Source: Asticcacaulis sp. AC466 (GTDB lineage Bacteria > Pseudomonadota > Alphaproteobacteria > Caulobacterales > Caulobacteraceae). From it: 64,000 nt of DNA. Under the pieces are notes generated by a model. The model made no database searches. It saw only the letters and a program-made list of their open reading frames with translations, and was not told the origin of the DNA. Both the position numbers and the translations under genes were made by a program. Below, one piece after another: positions 34,768 to 44,476 of this stretch (positions within the stretch are counted from its first letter, which is position 1; every line of letters begins with the position of its first letter). Where the stretch lies: NCBI RefSeq assembly GCF_000495815.1, contig NZ_AWGE01000013.1, positions 124,001 through 188,000 on the forward strand, read 5' to 3'.

Positions 34768-36801
34768 ATGCGCAGGTCGTCCACCCTTTCTATGAAACTC
34801 TTGAAAACGGCCGCCGCCGTGGCCTTTGGCACCGCGCTCGGCTTGGGCGCCATGGCCGGTCAGGCCAGCGCCGCCTACACGCCGCCGGCAAAGCCTTTGT
34901 CGATTGCCGACCTGGCGCAATATGACGCCATGACCGGTGTGACCATTTCTCCGGACGGCAAGCACATCGCCGCCCTGATCGCCGTCAAGGGCCAGCAATG
35001 GCCGGTTATTTCGATCTGGGACACGTCCGACCTGTCGAAGACACCGATCTGGATACCGTCGAAGACGCAGCGCATCGATGCGGTGGAGTTCTTCTCGAAC
35101 GACAAGATCTACTTCATGACTGAACAGCCGATCACCGGCTACGACGGCAAGCCGACCTTCATCCGCAAGGTCTACTATTCCGATCTGGAAGGTAAAAAGA
35201 TTGAAGAGCCGTTTCGCATCACGGGTACGCTGAACAAGGATATGCGCGACGCCATGGATCGTGGCGTCTCCGCCAGCATCTTCAATCGCAATCTCTACGA
35301 CGACAGCAAGGTGCTGATGCAAACCATCGATCCGGATGACGGCGCCCAGAAAATCTTTGAACTGGATACCAAGACCGGCAAGACGCGTACCGTTGCACTC
35401 GGGTCGACGGAATTCAGTTATGTCGCCGCTGGTGTGGATCTGGCGACGGGCGAACCGCTGATCAAGGAGCAGCTGGATACCGTGAACGGTGAGTTCTGGT
35501 ACAAGGTCTACATCAAGGACAAGGCGACCGGCCAATGGGTATATCAGGCGCCGCTTAGCTATATGGTCAAGGACCGCAAGCTGGTGTCAATCCTTGGCTT
35601 TGATACCGATCCGAACCAACTGGTCGTCGCCTCCAACCTCAATGGCGACCACGCCGCCATCTATGATTACGACATCAAGGCGCAGACCTTCTCGAAGGAA
35701 CCTCTGTTTGCCAGCGATCGCTACGACATCAGCAGTGTTGGTTTCCGCATCGACCGCGCCGCCAAGAAGACGGAAATTTTCGCGGTTCGGGTGAACGGCC
35801 CGTCGGCGACGATCAGCTATCTCGATGAAAAATGGGCGGCGATACAAAAATCGATCGAGGCCAGTTTCCCCGGCAAGAATGTATATCTGACCATCAACCG
35901 CGACACCTATGATATGGCCGTGGTCGACGTCGAAGCTCCGGACATGCCGCCGCAATATTACCTCTACAAGGATGGCAAGCTTCAGCCGATCGGCGCGGCC
36001 AAGCCATGGATCGACCCGAAAACCCTCGGCAAGTTCGAATATGTGACCTATAAGGCGCGCGACGGTCTGGAAATTCCAGCCTTCATCACCTATCCCGCCG
36101 GCTGGACGCCTGATCAGGGACCGGTTCCGCTGATCGTCATGCCGCATGGCGGCCCCTGGTCGCGCGACGAAGCAGACTGGGATCCGGCGGGCTGGACACA
36201 GTTCTTCGCCACCCGCGGCATCGCCGTCATCCAGCCGCAGTATCGCGGTTCGGAAGGCTGGGGCGACAAGCTGTGGAAGGCGGGCGACAAGGAGTGGGGC
36301 AAGAAGATGTCGGACGACAACGACGACGCGGCCGCCTATCTGGTGTCCAAGGGAGTCGCCGATCCGAAGCGTATGGCTATTTTCGGTTATTCTTACGGCG
36401 GCTTCGCGGCGATTGCCGCCAGTGTACGGCCGAACAGCCCTTATAAATGCGCCATCGCCGGGGCGGGCGTTTCCAGCCTGCAACGTATCGGCAACCTGTG
36501 GGGCGACAGCCATATCCAGCGTGACATCCAGGGCAAGACGGTTGACGGCATGGATCCACTTAAGAATGTCGATAAGGCCAATATCCCTATCATGCTTTAC
36601 CATGGTGACCACGATCGCCAGGCCGATACCGAGCATTCGCGCATGTTCTACGCCGCTATGAAGTCGGCGGGCAAGGATGTCGAATACCACGAGATCAAGG
36701 GAATGTGGCACACCCTGCCATGGCATACCGAATGGCAGGAGGAGTCGCTCGGCCTGATGGAAGACTATCTGAAGTCGCCGAAATGCGGTTTGATCAAGTG
36801 A
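34768..36801 (+). CDS. secreted S9-family prolyl oligopeptidase-like peptidase
   Basis: A 677-residue serine peptidase. Start ATG 34768 is preferred for GGAG 10 nt upstream, over ATG 34753 or 34792. After a signal peptide (AGQASA cleavage near residue 35), an N-terminal beta-propeller covers about residues 45-410, and the alpha/beta hydrolase domain has the nucleophile in GYSYGGFAA (Ser542), the acid in GDHDRQA and His in MWHTLPWH. Family members cut peptides after Pro or Ala (DPP/acylaminoacyl type). It ends near a GC-rich hairpin. Confidence 0.93.
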   Translation: MRRSSTLSMKLLKTAAAVAFGTALGLGAMAGQASAAYTPPAKPLSIADLAQYDAMTGVTISPDGKHIAALIAVKGQQWPVISIWDTSDLSKTPIWIPSKTQRIDAVEFFSNDKIYFMTEQPITGYDGKPTFIRKVYYSDLEGKKIEEPFRITGTLNKDMRDAMDRGVSASIFNRNLYDDSKVLMQTIDPDDGAQKIFELDTKTGKTRTVALGSTEFSYVAAGVDLATGEPLIKEQLDTVNGEFWYKVYIKDKATGQWVYQAPLSYMVKDRKLVSILGFDTDPNQLVVASNLNGDHAAIYDYDIKAQTFSKEPLFASDRYDISSVGFRIDRAAKKTEIFAVRVNGPSATISYLDEKWAAIQKSIEASFPGKNVYLTINRDTYDMAVVDVEAPDMPPQYYLYKDGKLQPIGAAKPWIDPKTLGKFEYVTYKARDGLEIPAFITYPAGWTPDQGPVPLIVMPHGGPWSRDEADWDPAGWTQFFATRGIAVIQPQYRGSEGWGDKLWKAGDKEWGKKMSDDNDDAAAYLVSKGVADPKRMAIFGYSYGGFAAIAASVRPNSPYKCAIAGAGVSSLQRIGNLWGDSHIQRDIQGKTVDGMDPLKNVDKANIPIMLYHGDHDRQADTEHSRMFYAAMKSAGKDVEYHEIKGMWHTLPWHTEWQEESLGLMEDYLKSPKCGLIK

Positions 36802-36842
36802 TGTGGTAACTGCGTTACATTAATGTTTTGTAATAAAACAAG

Positions 36843-36868
36843 GGCTCCGCAAGCAATTGCGGGGCCTT
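36843..36868 (+). terminator. hairpin after S9 peptidase
   Basis: Arms 36843-36852 and 36857-36866 form a 10-bp stem (one G-T pair) around GCAA, 42 nt beyond the peptidase stop. The following bases are only partly T-rich, so it may be a weaker intrinsic terminator. Confidence 0.55.
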
Positions 36869-36939
36869 CGTCGTTCGCAAGTGCGACAAAGTCATCACAC
36901 CTGCCAATGATCTTTCAAATGAAACCGTTTCGCTATTGC

Positions 36940-36951
36940 GTCAAATTTGTG
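36940..36951. promoter_or_regulatory. GTCAAATTTG element shared by both TonB receptor promoters
   Basis: GTCAAATTTGTG here differs by one base from GTCAAATTTGCG at 21945-21956. The core CAAATTTG is a palindrome. It lies 58 nt before the receptor start; 9 nt earlier, TGAAACCGTTTC (36920-36931) is a LacI-type inverted repeat. Both could be operators; neither is verified. Confidence 0.35.
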
Positions 36952-37009
36952 TCGGCATAGTGTCACTTTTGTCCGGGGGGATGGCGGCTTATTTATTTGG
37001 AGGCATTAT

Positions 37010-39979
37010 ATGTCGAAATCGACAATTTCTACCCGCAAGGTTCTGCTTGCGGGAACTATCCTGACAAGTCTGGCCTTTGGCCTGCCGGTCTTCGCGCAGG
37101 ACGCGACCACAACGACGACCGCCACCACCACTACGACGGATACGACGACGCCCGAAAAAACGACCGAAATCGTTGTTACCGGTTCGCGCATTCGCCGCAG
37201 CGAGTTCACCTCGGCGGCGCCTGTTCAGGTCATCACGTCTGAAAAATCGACCATGGCTGGCATGATCGATGCCGCTCAGGTTCTGCAAAGCTCCTCCATC
37301 GCCGCCGGTTCCGGCCAGATCAACAACACCTTCACCGGCTATGTCGTTGACGGTGGCGCGGGCATCAACACCCTGTCGTTGCGTGGCCTTGGCGCTCAGC
37401 GTACTCTGGTCCTTATCAACGGCCGTCGTATGCCGCCCGCCGGTGTGTCCGGCACGGTCGGTCCGGTTGACCTGAACTTCATCCCGCAGTCGCTGGTCGC
37501 CCGCTACGAAATCCTGAAGGATGGCGCATCGTCGATCTACGGGTCCGACGCCGTCGCGGGCGTTGTGAATATCATCACTACCAAGAACTTCGATGGCTTC
37601 CATATCGAAGCGTCGGGCCTGAAGTCCGAAAAGGACGGCGGCGATAGCTCCTCTGTCTCGGCCATGTATGGCAAGACCCTCGACAAGGGCAGCTTCCTGA
37701 TCTCCGGCGAGTATTACGAGCAGCAAGCGCTGACGTTCAAGCAACGTGACGGCCTGGCCTGTCCGCAATTGCTGCGTTACAAGACGTCGGACGGATCACG
37801 TAATGACCGGATCGATCCACGGACCGGCAATTACAAGTGCTACAGCGCGGCAGGCATTTTCGGCGGTGCCGTTATCGACGGTTATAAGGGTGACTACTAC
37901 TTCTACGCCCCAGGGCACACGAGTGGGCCGCTGAATGACTACGTGAAATATGACGGCACAGGTGCGACCGTTGTCTGGGAAGACGACAACCCTGCCGCCG
38001 CCCTCGACACGACCGCCATTTCTCCGGTCAAGCGCGGGTCGATATTCGCTCAGGGCCAATATCGCCCGGATTGGCTGGGTGGTGCCGAACTGTACACCGA
38101 ACTGATGTTCGGTGAGCGCAAGTCGTCGCAACGCAGCTATGGCGAACTGTTCCCCTATTATTCGTCCTTCTCTTCGGTCAACATCCTGCCCTCGCAATTC
38201 ACGCCGGCGCAACAGGCTGCCTTCGGCCTTGGGCCACACGGCCTCTATGCTCAACCGGTCAGCATCTATCAGGTCAACTCGTCTCAAAAGGTTGATCTGG
38301 GCCGCGTCCTCGGTGGTGTCCGTGGTACGCTGAAGACCTGGAACTGGGATGCCTACGTGTCCTATTCGAAGAGCGTCGGCAAATATGACAGCACCGCCGT
38401 CTATGCTGACCGCGTCAACTGGGGCACCGGCTTCGATCAGAACGAATTCGTGGACATACCGGAATGTGGCGCTGGTGCACCGGCCGGCTGCGTGCCGCTC
38501 AACCTGTTCTCGGTGACGTCGCAAACGACGGGGCGTCTGAGTCCGGCCGAAGAGGCCTATTATTTCACCACAGATCACGGCAAGACCGACTATTCGCAGT
38601 TGACCGCTGAAGCCACCATTACCGGTGACATTATGCAACTGCCGGCCGGTGCCCTGGGTGGTGCCTTCGGTATCAGCTTCCGCGAAGACAAGATCAACGA
38701 CGTGCCGGGTGAACTGTCGCGGGCGGGCAATTCCTATAACCGCACGTCTTCGGGCATCACCAAGGGCTCCGATCGCCTGTCGGAAGCCTACGGCGAATTG
38801 GAAATCCCGGTCATCCGTGGCAAATTCCTTTTCGAAGACCTGACGGTCAGCCTGTCGGGTCGTTACAGCAACTATGACTCTGTTGGTGACGCCACCACCT
38901 ATAAGGCGGGCTTCAACTGGGCGGTCGATAATATCTTCCGTATTCGCGGCACAGCCGGCAGCTCCTTCCGCGCCCCGGCATTGTACGAGCTGTATCTGAA
39001 CAACCAGAGCGGCTACCTCAGCCAGACCTCGGTCGACCCGTGTATCAACTACGGTCAAAAGGGTGCCGATGGCGAGTACAAGGTCAATGCCACTATCCGA
39101 GCCAACTGTGCCGCAGACGGCATTCCGGACAACTACACCGGCAGCAATCCGTCCGCCAAAATCATCACGGGTGGCGGTAAGTACCTGGAACCGGAAACCT
39201 CCTACGCCACGACGCTCGGCTTCGTCGTGACGCCGCCGAACACGGGCTTCAAGCTCGCGATCGACTTCTGGAAGACCAAGATCAGCAATCAGATCACTTC
39301 GAGCGGTGGTGCAATCGTCGGCGCGTGCTATGGTCGTCCCGAATTCCGGTCGCAACCCGGCTTCTGTGACCTGTTCACCCGTAATCCAGGCACCGGGCAA
39401 AATGCGTTTGCGATCACGACCATCGATGGCAGCTATCGCAATATCCCGACGGAAACCACGGCAGGTATCGACTACACGGTCGGTTATGAGCATGAATTTA
39501 ACTTCGGCCGTCTGTCGTCCGATGCGCAGTTCAGCTGGTACAAGTACTACATCTCGCAGTCCTACCCCGGTGGCCCGATCGTCAACTCGCAAGGCACTAT
39601 CGGCCAGCCGAACTGGGTTGGTGACGTCCAAACCAAGTTCCGCCATAAGGATTGGACGATGGCCTGGACTGTCAACTACACCGGTTCCGCCTCGAACCTG
39701 GGCTTCTACGGTGAAACGGGCGGCAATGCTGCCGGCACCTACACCTATAAGGCCTCGGTCCCGCCGTTTGTGACCCACGATCTGTCGCTGCGTTACCGTG
39801 GCAAGCAGTTCGAAATCATCGGTGGTATCAACAATATCGCGAACAAAATGGCGCCTGAAATCGGCTCCGGCATCTACGCAGGTTCGGCTAGCCGCCTCGG
39901 CAACTATCCGTTCTCGAGCCAGTATCTGACGGGCATTATCGGCCGTCAGTTCTACCTGAACGTTTCCAAGGACTTCTAA
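37010..39979 (+). CDS. TonB-dependent receptor
   Basis: A 989-residue outer-membrane receptor. ATG 37010 is chosen for TTTGGAGGC 6 nt upstream; the longer frame from 36947 is not supported. A signal peptide (to about residue 30, VFAQ) precedes a Thr-rich linker, then the TonB box/plug (EIVVTGSRIRRSEFTSAAP) and GRRMPPAGVSGTVGPVDLNFIPQSLVARYEILKDGASSIYGSDAVAGVVNIIT, as in Caulobacter-type receptors. The barrel ends in FYLNVSKDF. Ligand unknown. A perfect terminator follows at 40001. Confidence 0.93.
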   Translation: MSKSTISTRKVLLAGTILTSLAFGLPVFAQDATTTTTATTTTTDTTTPEKTTEIVVTGSRIRRSEFTSAAPVQVITSEKSTMAGMIDAAQVLQSSSIAAGSGQINNTFTGYVVDGGAGINTLSLRGLGAQRTLVLINGRRMPPAGVSGTVGPVDLNFIPQSLVARYEILKDGASSIYGSDAVAGVVNIITTKNFDGFHIEASGLKSEKDGGDSSSVSAMYGKTLDKGSFLISGEYYEQQALTFKQRDGLACPQLLRYKTSDGSRNDRIDPRTGNYKCYSAAGIFGGAVIDGYKGDYYFYAPGHTSGPLNDYVKYDGTGATVVWEDDNPAAALDTTAISPVKRGSIFAQGQYRPDWLGGAELYTELMFGERKSSQRSYGELFPYYSSFSSVNILPSQFTPAQQAAFGLGPHGLYAQPVSIYQVNSSQKVDLGRVLGGVRGTLKTWNWDAYVSYSKSVGKYDSTAVYADRVNWGTGFDQNEFVDIPECGAGAPAGCVPLNLFSVTSQTTGRLSPAEEAYYFTTDHGKTDYSQLTAEATITGDIMQLPAGALGGAFGISFREDKINDVPGELSRAGNSYNRTSSGITKGSDRLSEAYGELEIPVIRGKFLFEDLTVSLSGRYSNYDSVGDATTYKAGFNWAVDNIFRIRGTAGSSFRAPALYELYLNNQSGYLSQTSVDPCINYGQKGADGEYKVNATIRANCAADGIPDNYTGSNPSAKIITGGGKYLEPETSYATTLGFVVTPPNTGFKLAIDFWKTKISNQITSSGGAIVGACYGRPEFRSQPGFCDLFTRNPGTGQNAFAITTIDGSYRNIPTETTAGIDYTVGYEHEFNFGRLSSDAQFSWYKYYISQSYPGGPIVNSQGTIGQPNWVGDVQTKFRHKDWTMAWTVNYTGSASNLGFYGETGGNAAGTYTYKASVPPFVTHDLSLRYRGKQFEIIGGINNIANKMAPEIGSGIYAGSASRLGNYPFSSQYLTGIIGRQFYLNVSKDF

Positions 39980-40000
39980 GTCCGAGGACATATAAAACGG

Positions 40001-40032
40001 AAAGCGGCGAGGGTAACCTCGCCGCTTTTTTG
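40001..40032 (+). terminator. intrinsic terminator of the TonB receptor gene
   Basis: AAAGCGGCGAGG (40001-40012) pairs perfectly with 40017-40028 across a GTAA loop and is followed by a T run, 21 nt beyond the receptor stop. Confidence 0.92.
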
Positions 40033-40055
40033 TTGCGCGCGTCATATGATTGGGC

Positions 40056-40086
40056 ACAAAAAACGGCCGGAGCGATCCGGCCGTTT
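40056..40086 (-). terminator. intrinsic terminator of phoH
   Basis: AAACGGCCGGA (40061-40071) pairs with 40076-40086 across GCGA; on the minus strand a T run follows at 40056-40063. It lies 25 nt after the phoH stop. It faces the receptor terminator, so convergent transcripts end back to back. Confidence 0.9.
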
Positions 40087-40111
40087 CACTTTATAACGTT
40101 GAAACAGTAGG

Positions 40112-40894
40112 TTACAGTACCCCAAGCATCTGCGCTACCAACGGATGGCGAACGATGTCGGTATCCTTAAGCCGCACTACCTTGATGGTTTCGACCGCTT
40201 CGAACCGGTTCGCCACGTCCGCCAGACCGGAAATGCCGGGCAGAAGGTCGGACTGTGCGGGATCGCCGGTGACGATCATGGTTGAATTCCAGCCCAGGCG
40301 CGTCAGCAACATTTTGAGCTGGGTATAGGTGCAGTTCTGCGCCTCGTCGATAACGACAAAAGCATTGTTGAGCGTGCGGCCGCGCATATAGCCGACCGGT
40401 GCGATTTCGATCAGCCCTTCCTGCATCAACGCCTTGACGCGCTTCATGCTGAGGCGGTCGGTGAGGGCGTCGTACAGCGGGCGCAGATACGGCGCCAACT
40501 TGTCTTCCATATCGCCGGGCAGGAAGCCGATTGATTCCCCGGCTTCGACGGCCGGTCGCGACAGGACGATCCGGCCGACCTTGCCGGCTTCCAACGCTTC
40601 CACGGCCTTGGCGATGGCGAGGTAGGTCTTGCCGGTCCCTGCCGGCCCAAGCGCCAGCACCAGGTTTTTCTCATCGATGGCGGCCATCAGGGCCGCCTGA
40701 CCTTCCGACTTCGGCTTGATGGTTTTCACGTAGCTCTGGTCGCGGTCCTCGTTGGCAGGACCGCCATTCCCGTTCATCGGAGACCAGCCACCGCCGACAT
40801 GAACATTCAACCGGCGCACCTTGGCGTCTGGTTGATATTGTTCGGCATCCAGGGTTCCCTCGCGCATGAAACGCTTGGCGGATCGCTTGGTCAT
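40112..40894 (-). CDS. PhoH family P-loop ATPase
   Basis: A 260-residue ATPase with Walker A GPAGTGKT (83-90), Walker B VVIDEAQN and the TGDPAQ sensor block. This is PhoH/YbeZ-like, possibly with RNA-related function. It is shorter than the usual 320-350 residues: the N-terminal region is trimmed, though the ATPase core is whole. It is not beside ybeY, unlike the typical YbeZ-YbeY pair, so it may be the second, short paralogue known in alphaproteobacteria. AAAGGAGA precedes the ATG, and a strong intrinsic terminator sits 21 nt upstream. Confidence 0.9.
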   Translation of the reverse strand: MTKRSAKRFMREGTLDAEQYQPDAKVRRLNVHVGGGWSPMNGNGGPANEDRDQSYVKTIKPKSEGQAALMAAIDEKNLVLALGPAGTGKTYLAIAKAVEALEAGKVGRIVLSRPAVEAGESIGFLPGDMEDKLAPYLRPLYDALTDRLSMKRVKALMQEGLIEIAPVGYMRGRTLNNAFVVIDEAQNCTYTQLKMLLTRLGWNSTMIVTGDPAQSDLLPGISGLADVANRFEAVETIKVVRLKDTDIVRHPLVAQMLGVL

Positions 40895-40915
40895 GGGTGT
40901 CTCCTTTGAGGCATG

Positions 40916-40946
40916 AAAAAAGGCGACGCCATGAACGGCTCGCCTT
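40916..40946 (-). terminator. intrinsic terminator just before phoH (attenuator or sRNA end)
   Basis: On the minus strand AAGGCGA (40940-40946) pairs with TCGCCTT (40920-40926), with inner GCC/GGC pairs, and a T run at 40916-40921 follows. It ends 21 nt before the phoH ATG, between promoter side and the ribosome site. No coding gene on this strand ends here. Confidence 0.8.
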
Positions 40947-41228
40947 CGGGTAAACGATACAGGATTGGGGAGGAAATTCGGCGACAGACAGGAGAGGCGC
41001 CATCGCCGAAAATGGGCGGTGGAGGGGAAGCAAGGGACGAGAACGCTACTCGAATTGCCACATCTACCTCTAAGGCTGAAACCTTATGTTCAGTCAGTTT
41101 TGGGGAAGTGATTCCCCGTCACTGACGGTATCCAGATTCGTCCCAGATGGTTAGCGAGAACTTAATGGACGAGCGGTTGATGACAATTTCGCAGAAGCGT
41201 CATAAAGAAGCCGTAGGGAGGTCGCGCC
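40947..41228. other. gene-free region between phoH and gamma-carbonic anhydrase
   Basis: No convincing coding frame. It holds a stem-loop at 41102-41117 (GGGGAA/TTCCCC around GTGA) inside an outer TCAGT/ACTGA pair, and low-GC segments suited to divergent promoters. A minus-strand small RNA that ends in the terminator at 40916-40946 would fit, but is speculative. Confidence 0.45.
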
Positions 41229-41756
41229 ATGGCCATATATAAGTTGGGAGACAAGCAACCGGTTCTGCCGGAAGACGACCGTTTCTGGATCGCCCCTTCC
41301 GCCGATATCATGGGGGATGTGACCCTGGGCGATGACGCCAGTGTCTGGTTCAATGCGGTCATTCGCGGCGACAATGACCCCATAACCATCGGGGCGCGCA
41401 CCAATATCCAGGACGGTGCGGTCCTGCACTCTGACGACGGTCTGCCGCTGCATATCGGCGATGACGTGACAGTCGGACACAAGGCGATGATCCATAGCTG
41501 CACGATCGGTGACAATTCGCTGATCGGCATTGGCGCCGTCATCCTGGGCCGCGCCACGATCGGCCGCGACAGCATTGTCGGTGCGGGGGCCGTGGTGCCG
41601 GAAGGCAAGGTCTATCCGGATGGGGTTCTGCTGCTGGGTGCGCCGGCGCGGGTGGTGCGCGAACTGACGCCGGAACAGATCGGCAAGCTCAAACAGTCGG
41701 CGGCCCACTATGTCCGCAACTGGCGCCGGTTCAAAAGCGACTTGACACCTGTGTAG
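41229..41756 (+). CDS. gamma-carbonic anhydrase family hexapeptide protein
   Basis: A 175-residue left-handed beta-helix (hexapeptide repeat) protein. The three zinc-ligand His residues of the gamma-class are present: His67 (VLHSDD), His84 and His89 (VGHKAMIH). It ends in a helix (LTPEQIGKLKQSAAHY). Such proteins form trimers; activity can be carbonic anhydrase or a cofactor-related acyl/CoA role, so the name is by fold. ATG 41229 has GGGAGG 6 nt upstream. It precedes the zinc-ribbon gene by 84 nt. Confidence 0.92.
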   Translation: MAIYKLGDKQPVLPEDDRFWIAPSADIMGDVTLGDDASVWFNAVIRGDNDPITIGARTNIQDGAVLHSDDGLPLHIGDDVTVGHKAMIHSCTIGDNSLIGIGAVILGRATIGRDSIVGAGAVVPEGKVYPDGVLLLGAPARVVRELTPEQIGKLKQSAAHYVRNWRRFKSDLTPV

Positions 41757-41840
41757 CTGGATTTGACATTTCTGTTATCGCTCTTGATCGCCGCGGTGGC
41801 GGCCCAATCTCGGACAGGTATCACTATCTGAGGAGCCGCC

Positions 41841-42161
41841 ATGTCCGCCTTGATCTGCCCTGTCTGTAAGGGCGCTTTTCGTGAAGTCATTCGCGAAGGC
41901 ATATTGATCGACATCTGCACGCAATGCCAGGGCGTCTGGCTGGACCGCGGCGAACTGGAAAAACTAATCTCCCTGACGCAGGACGCCAAGGAAATTCCGT
42001 TGCCGCCACCGCTCCAGCCCCGCCCTCAGCAAGCCTATAGCCGCGATCATGACGACGATGATGAGCGTCGATATGAATCGCGCGACCACTATGACAAGTA
42101 TGGCCGCAAGAAGAAAAAGAAGGGATTCGACCTGTCGGATATCTTCGACTTCGGCGATTGA
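41841..42161 (+). CDS. zf-TFIIB zinc-ribbon protein
   Basis: A 106-residue protein with an N-terminal zinc ribbon (CPVCKGAFREV...DICTQCQGVWLDRGELEKLI), which is the zf-TFIIB family motif with CxxC twice. The C-terminal half is charged: His/Asp-rich, then KKKKK and FDLSDIFDFGD. It may bind nucleic acid or protein. GAGGAGCC is 6 nt before the ATG. Family function is poorly known; it is common in Caulobacterales. Confidence 0.9.
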   Translation: MSALICPVCKGAFREVIREGILIDICTQCQGVWLDRGELEKLISLTQDAKEIPLPPPLQPRPQQAYSRDHDDDDERRYESRDHYDKYGRKKKKKGFDLSDIFDFGD

Positions 42162-42165
42162 GGAC

Positions 42166-42624
42166 CTAAGCGCGCTGGCGTGCCTCGGCTATGCCCCTAT
42201 TGGCCAATTGGTCGGCGCGCTCATTCATTTCATTGCCGGCGTGGCCCTTGACCCAGATCCATTTGATCTTGTGCGGCTGGCACGCGGCATCGAGACGTAT
42301 CCACAGGTCGTCATTCTTGACCGGCTTCTTGTCGGCGGTCTTCCATCCGCGCGCCTTCCAGCCGCGGATCCATTCGGTCATGCCTTTGAGCACGTACTGG
42401 CTGTCGATGTAGAGCTTTACGTCGCACGGTTTTTTGAGCGCTTCCAGCCCGGCAATGGCCGCCATCAATTCCATGCGGTTGTTGGTCGTTGACGGCTCAT
42501 AACCGTACAATTCCTTTTCATGCAGGCCCGACATGAGAATGCAGCCCCAGCCGCCCGGACCGGGATTTCCCTTACATGCGCCGTCGGTATAAAGCGTCAC
42601 GTGCGCGCGTGGCGTCCCGCTCAT
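42166..42624 (-). CDS. rnhA: ribonuclease HI
   Basis: A 152-residue RNase HI that removes RNA from RNA-DNA hybrids (R-loops, Okazaki primers). Catalytic residues are Asp14 (YTDGACKGN), Glu52 (MELMAAI), Asp74 (YIDSQYV), and Asp138 (NERADQ), with His128 in the flexible loop (KGHAGNE). Full length. The start codon overlaps the ispH stop (ATGA), so it is coupled to ispH. It is convergent with the zinc-ribbon gene, which ends 5 nt away. Confidence 0.97.
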   Translation of the reverse strand: MSGTPRAHVTLYTDGACKGNPGPGGWGCILMSGLHEKELYGYEPSTTNNRMELMAAIAGLEALKKPCDVKLYIDSQYVLKGMTEWIRGWKARGWKTADKKPVKNDDLWIRLDAACQPHKIKWIWVKGHAGNEMNERADQLANRGIAEARQRA

Positions 42625-43565
42625 CAGGCAACGGCTTTCGGTAGCTTGAACGTCACGGTTTCACGCACGCCATTGCTTTCGATGACCTCGGCGTCGAAGC
42701 GCGCCGATACGGCCGCCACCAACCCCTCGATCAGGTTTTCCGGCGCCGATGCGCCCGCCGATATGCCCAATGTCCTGACATTTTCGAACCACGTCCAATC
42801 GACGAAGGACGCATCATCAACCAGATAGGCGGCCTTGGCCCCGGCGCGCAGGGCGACCTCGACCAGGCGCTGCGAATTGGATGACTTGGCCGAGCCGATA
42901 ACCAGCACCAGATCGCAATCGCCGGAGACCTGCTTGACCGCGTCCTGACGGTTGGTGGTGGCGTAGCAGATGTCTTCCTTGTGCGGCACCTTGATGGCCG
43001 GGAAACGGGCCTGCAAGGCGCTGACGATTTCGGCCGTGTCATCGACCGACAAGGTTGTCTGGGTGACGAAGGCCAGGTTCTGCGGATCGACCGGAACGAA
43101 CTGGCGCGCCTGCTCCACCGTTTCGATCAGCTTGACCGTGCCGGGCGGCAATTGCCCCATGGTGCCAATGACTTCCGGGTGGCCGGCATGGCCAATCAGG
43201 ATGATTTCGCGTCCTTCGTCGTGATGGCGTTCAGCCTCGACATGGACCTTGGACACAAGCGGGCAGGTGGCGTCGAGGAAGAACATCTGGCGGTCGCGTG
43301 CTTCTGCGGGCACGGATTTGGGAACGCCATGCGCCGAAAAGACAACCGGACGGTCCGGCGGACACTGTTCCAGTTCCTTGACGAAAATGGCGCCCAACGA
43401 TTTCAGCCGGTCGACGACGTGCTTGTTGTGCACGATCTCATGGCGGACATAGACCGGCGCGCCGTAACGCTCAAGCGCGCGTTCGACGATCTGGATGGCG
43501 CGGTCGACGCCGGCGCAAAAGCCGCGCGGCGTGGCGAGGTAGACTTTCAAGGGAGCGGAACTCAT
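42624..43565 (-). CDS. ispH: 4-hydroxy-3-methylbut-2-enyl diphosphate reductase
   Basis: A 313-residue iron-sulfur enzyme of the MEP isoprenoid pathway, converting HMBPP to IPP and DMAPP. The [4Fe-4S] ligands are Cys17 (RGFCAGV), Cys101 (DATCPLV) and Cys200 ([10 protein letters not shown]). The [10 protein letters not shown] loop is typical. ATG 43565 is preferred because the protein then starts at the family's usual N-terminus ([17 protein letters not shown]); ATG 43577 is also possible. The ribosome site is weak. It is followed by rnhA with overlapping codons. Confidence 0.96.
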   Translation of the reverse strand: MSSAPLKVYLATPRGFCAGVDRAIQIVERALERYGAPVYVRHEIVHNKHVVDRLKSLGAIFVKELEQCPPDRPVVFSAHGVPKSVPAEARDRQMFFLDATCPLVSKVHVEAERHHDEGREIILIGHAGHPEVIGTMGQLPPGTVKLIETVEQARQFVPVDPQNLAFVTQTTLSVDDTAEIVSALQARFPAIKVPHKEDICYATTNRQDAVKQVSGDCDLVLVIGSAKSSNSQRLVEVALRAGAKAAYLVDDASFVDWTWFENVRTLGISAGASAPENLIEGLVAAVSARFDAEVIESNGVRETVTFKLPKAVA

Positions 43566-43813
43566 GTTCAGACACATAATCATTTTCGTGCCGCATGGGA
43601 ATATGCCGCACCAACTATTGCCGCGCAATCGGTGGACGACTGTGTCGGCGGGGCATAGGCCGGCGTCAACAAGTCACAGGTGATGAAGTTCCGCCGCACT
43701 TTGGCCGCAACTGCTCCATAAAACCCTTTGAAAAGTGAAATCGAGGCGCTACACATCCTTAACCGATGCGCGCCGCGCTTCGCTCGACCGATTTCTTTGG
43801 GGATTTCTCGCCT

Positions 43814-44476
43814 ATGTCCGTTGTTATGCGTCGTATTCTGGCAGGGGTTTGCCTGGGCGTTTTCCTCAATGCTGGCGCCATGGCGGCGCTCGCTCAGCAG
43901 CAAGGCGCCGATGACGACAGCGATACGGCTGCAAAGAAGGCCAAGAAGGACGAAGAGTGGGGCGATCGCTCCCTCCGTCTAAAGGCCGTGAAGGCCGAAG
44001 GGCCATGCCCTTACGTCAAGGTGCTCTACGACGCCGCCCGCTACCATGAATTCAAGGACGACAAGGAAACGACCTCCGCCGCGCAATGGACGGGCGAGAT
44101 CAACGGCATCGAATCGGAATGCGCCTATAAAGGCACCGATCCGATCCAGGTCGGCATGGATATCAGCTTCTCGCTCGGCCGCGGGCCCGAGGCTGAAGGG
44201 CAAACCAAGGTTTACAAGTATTGGGTCGCCGTAACCGAGCGCGACTCGGCGGTTTTGGCCAAGCAGGAATTCGAACTGCCGGTTACCTTCGCGCCGGGCC
44301 AGGAACGGGTGGATTTGAACACCCGCCTCCAGGGCATCTACATCCCGCGCAAGGACATTTCGGTGTCCGGGTCCAACTTCGAAGTGCTCGTCGGGTTCGA
44401 CGTCACCCCGCAGATGGCCGCCTTCAACCGCGAAGGTAAGCACTTCCGCTATGTGACCAATGCGGAAAAGAAGTAG
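43814..44476 (+). CDS. secreted conserved protein of unknown function
   Basis: A 220-residue protein with a signal peptide (MRRILAGVCLGVFLNAGAMAALA, cut near residue 28) and a charged linker (AAKKAKKDEEWGDR). The mature domain has two Cys residues that could form a disulfide (PCPYVK and SECAYKG) and an even alpha/beta pattern, ending VGFDVTPQMAAFNREGKHFRYVTN. Similar proteins are annotated only as hypothetical in Caulobacterales, as far as I recall. ATG 43814 is the start of the signal peptide. It is followed after 91 nt by argS. Confidence 0.75.
   Translation: MSVVMRRILAGVCLGVFLNAGAMAALAQQQGADDDSDTAAKKAKKDEEWGDRSLRLKAVKAEGPCPYVKVLYDAARYHEFKDDKETTSAAQWTGEINGIESECAYKGTDPIQVGMDISFSLGRGPEAEGQTKVYKYWVAVTERDSAVLAKQEFELPVTFAPGQERVDLNTRLQGIYIPRKDISVSGSNFEVLVGFDVTPQMAAFNREGKHFRYVTNAEKK

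Noticed and set aside
37796-40057. 753-codon minus-strand frame across the second TonB receptor gene
   Set aside because: Antisense shadow with composition of reversed receptor codons, no domain.
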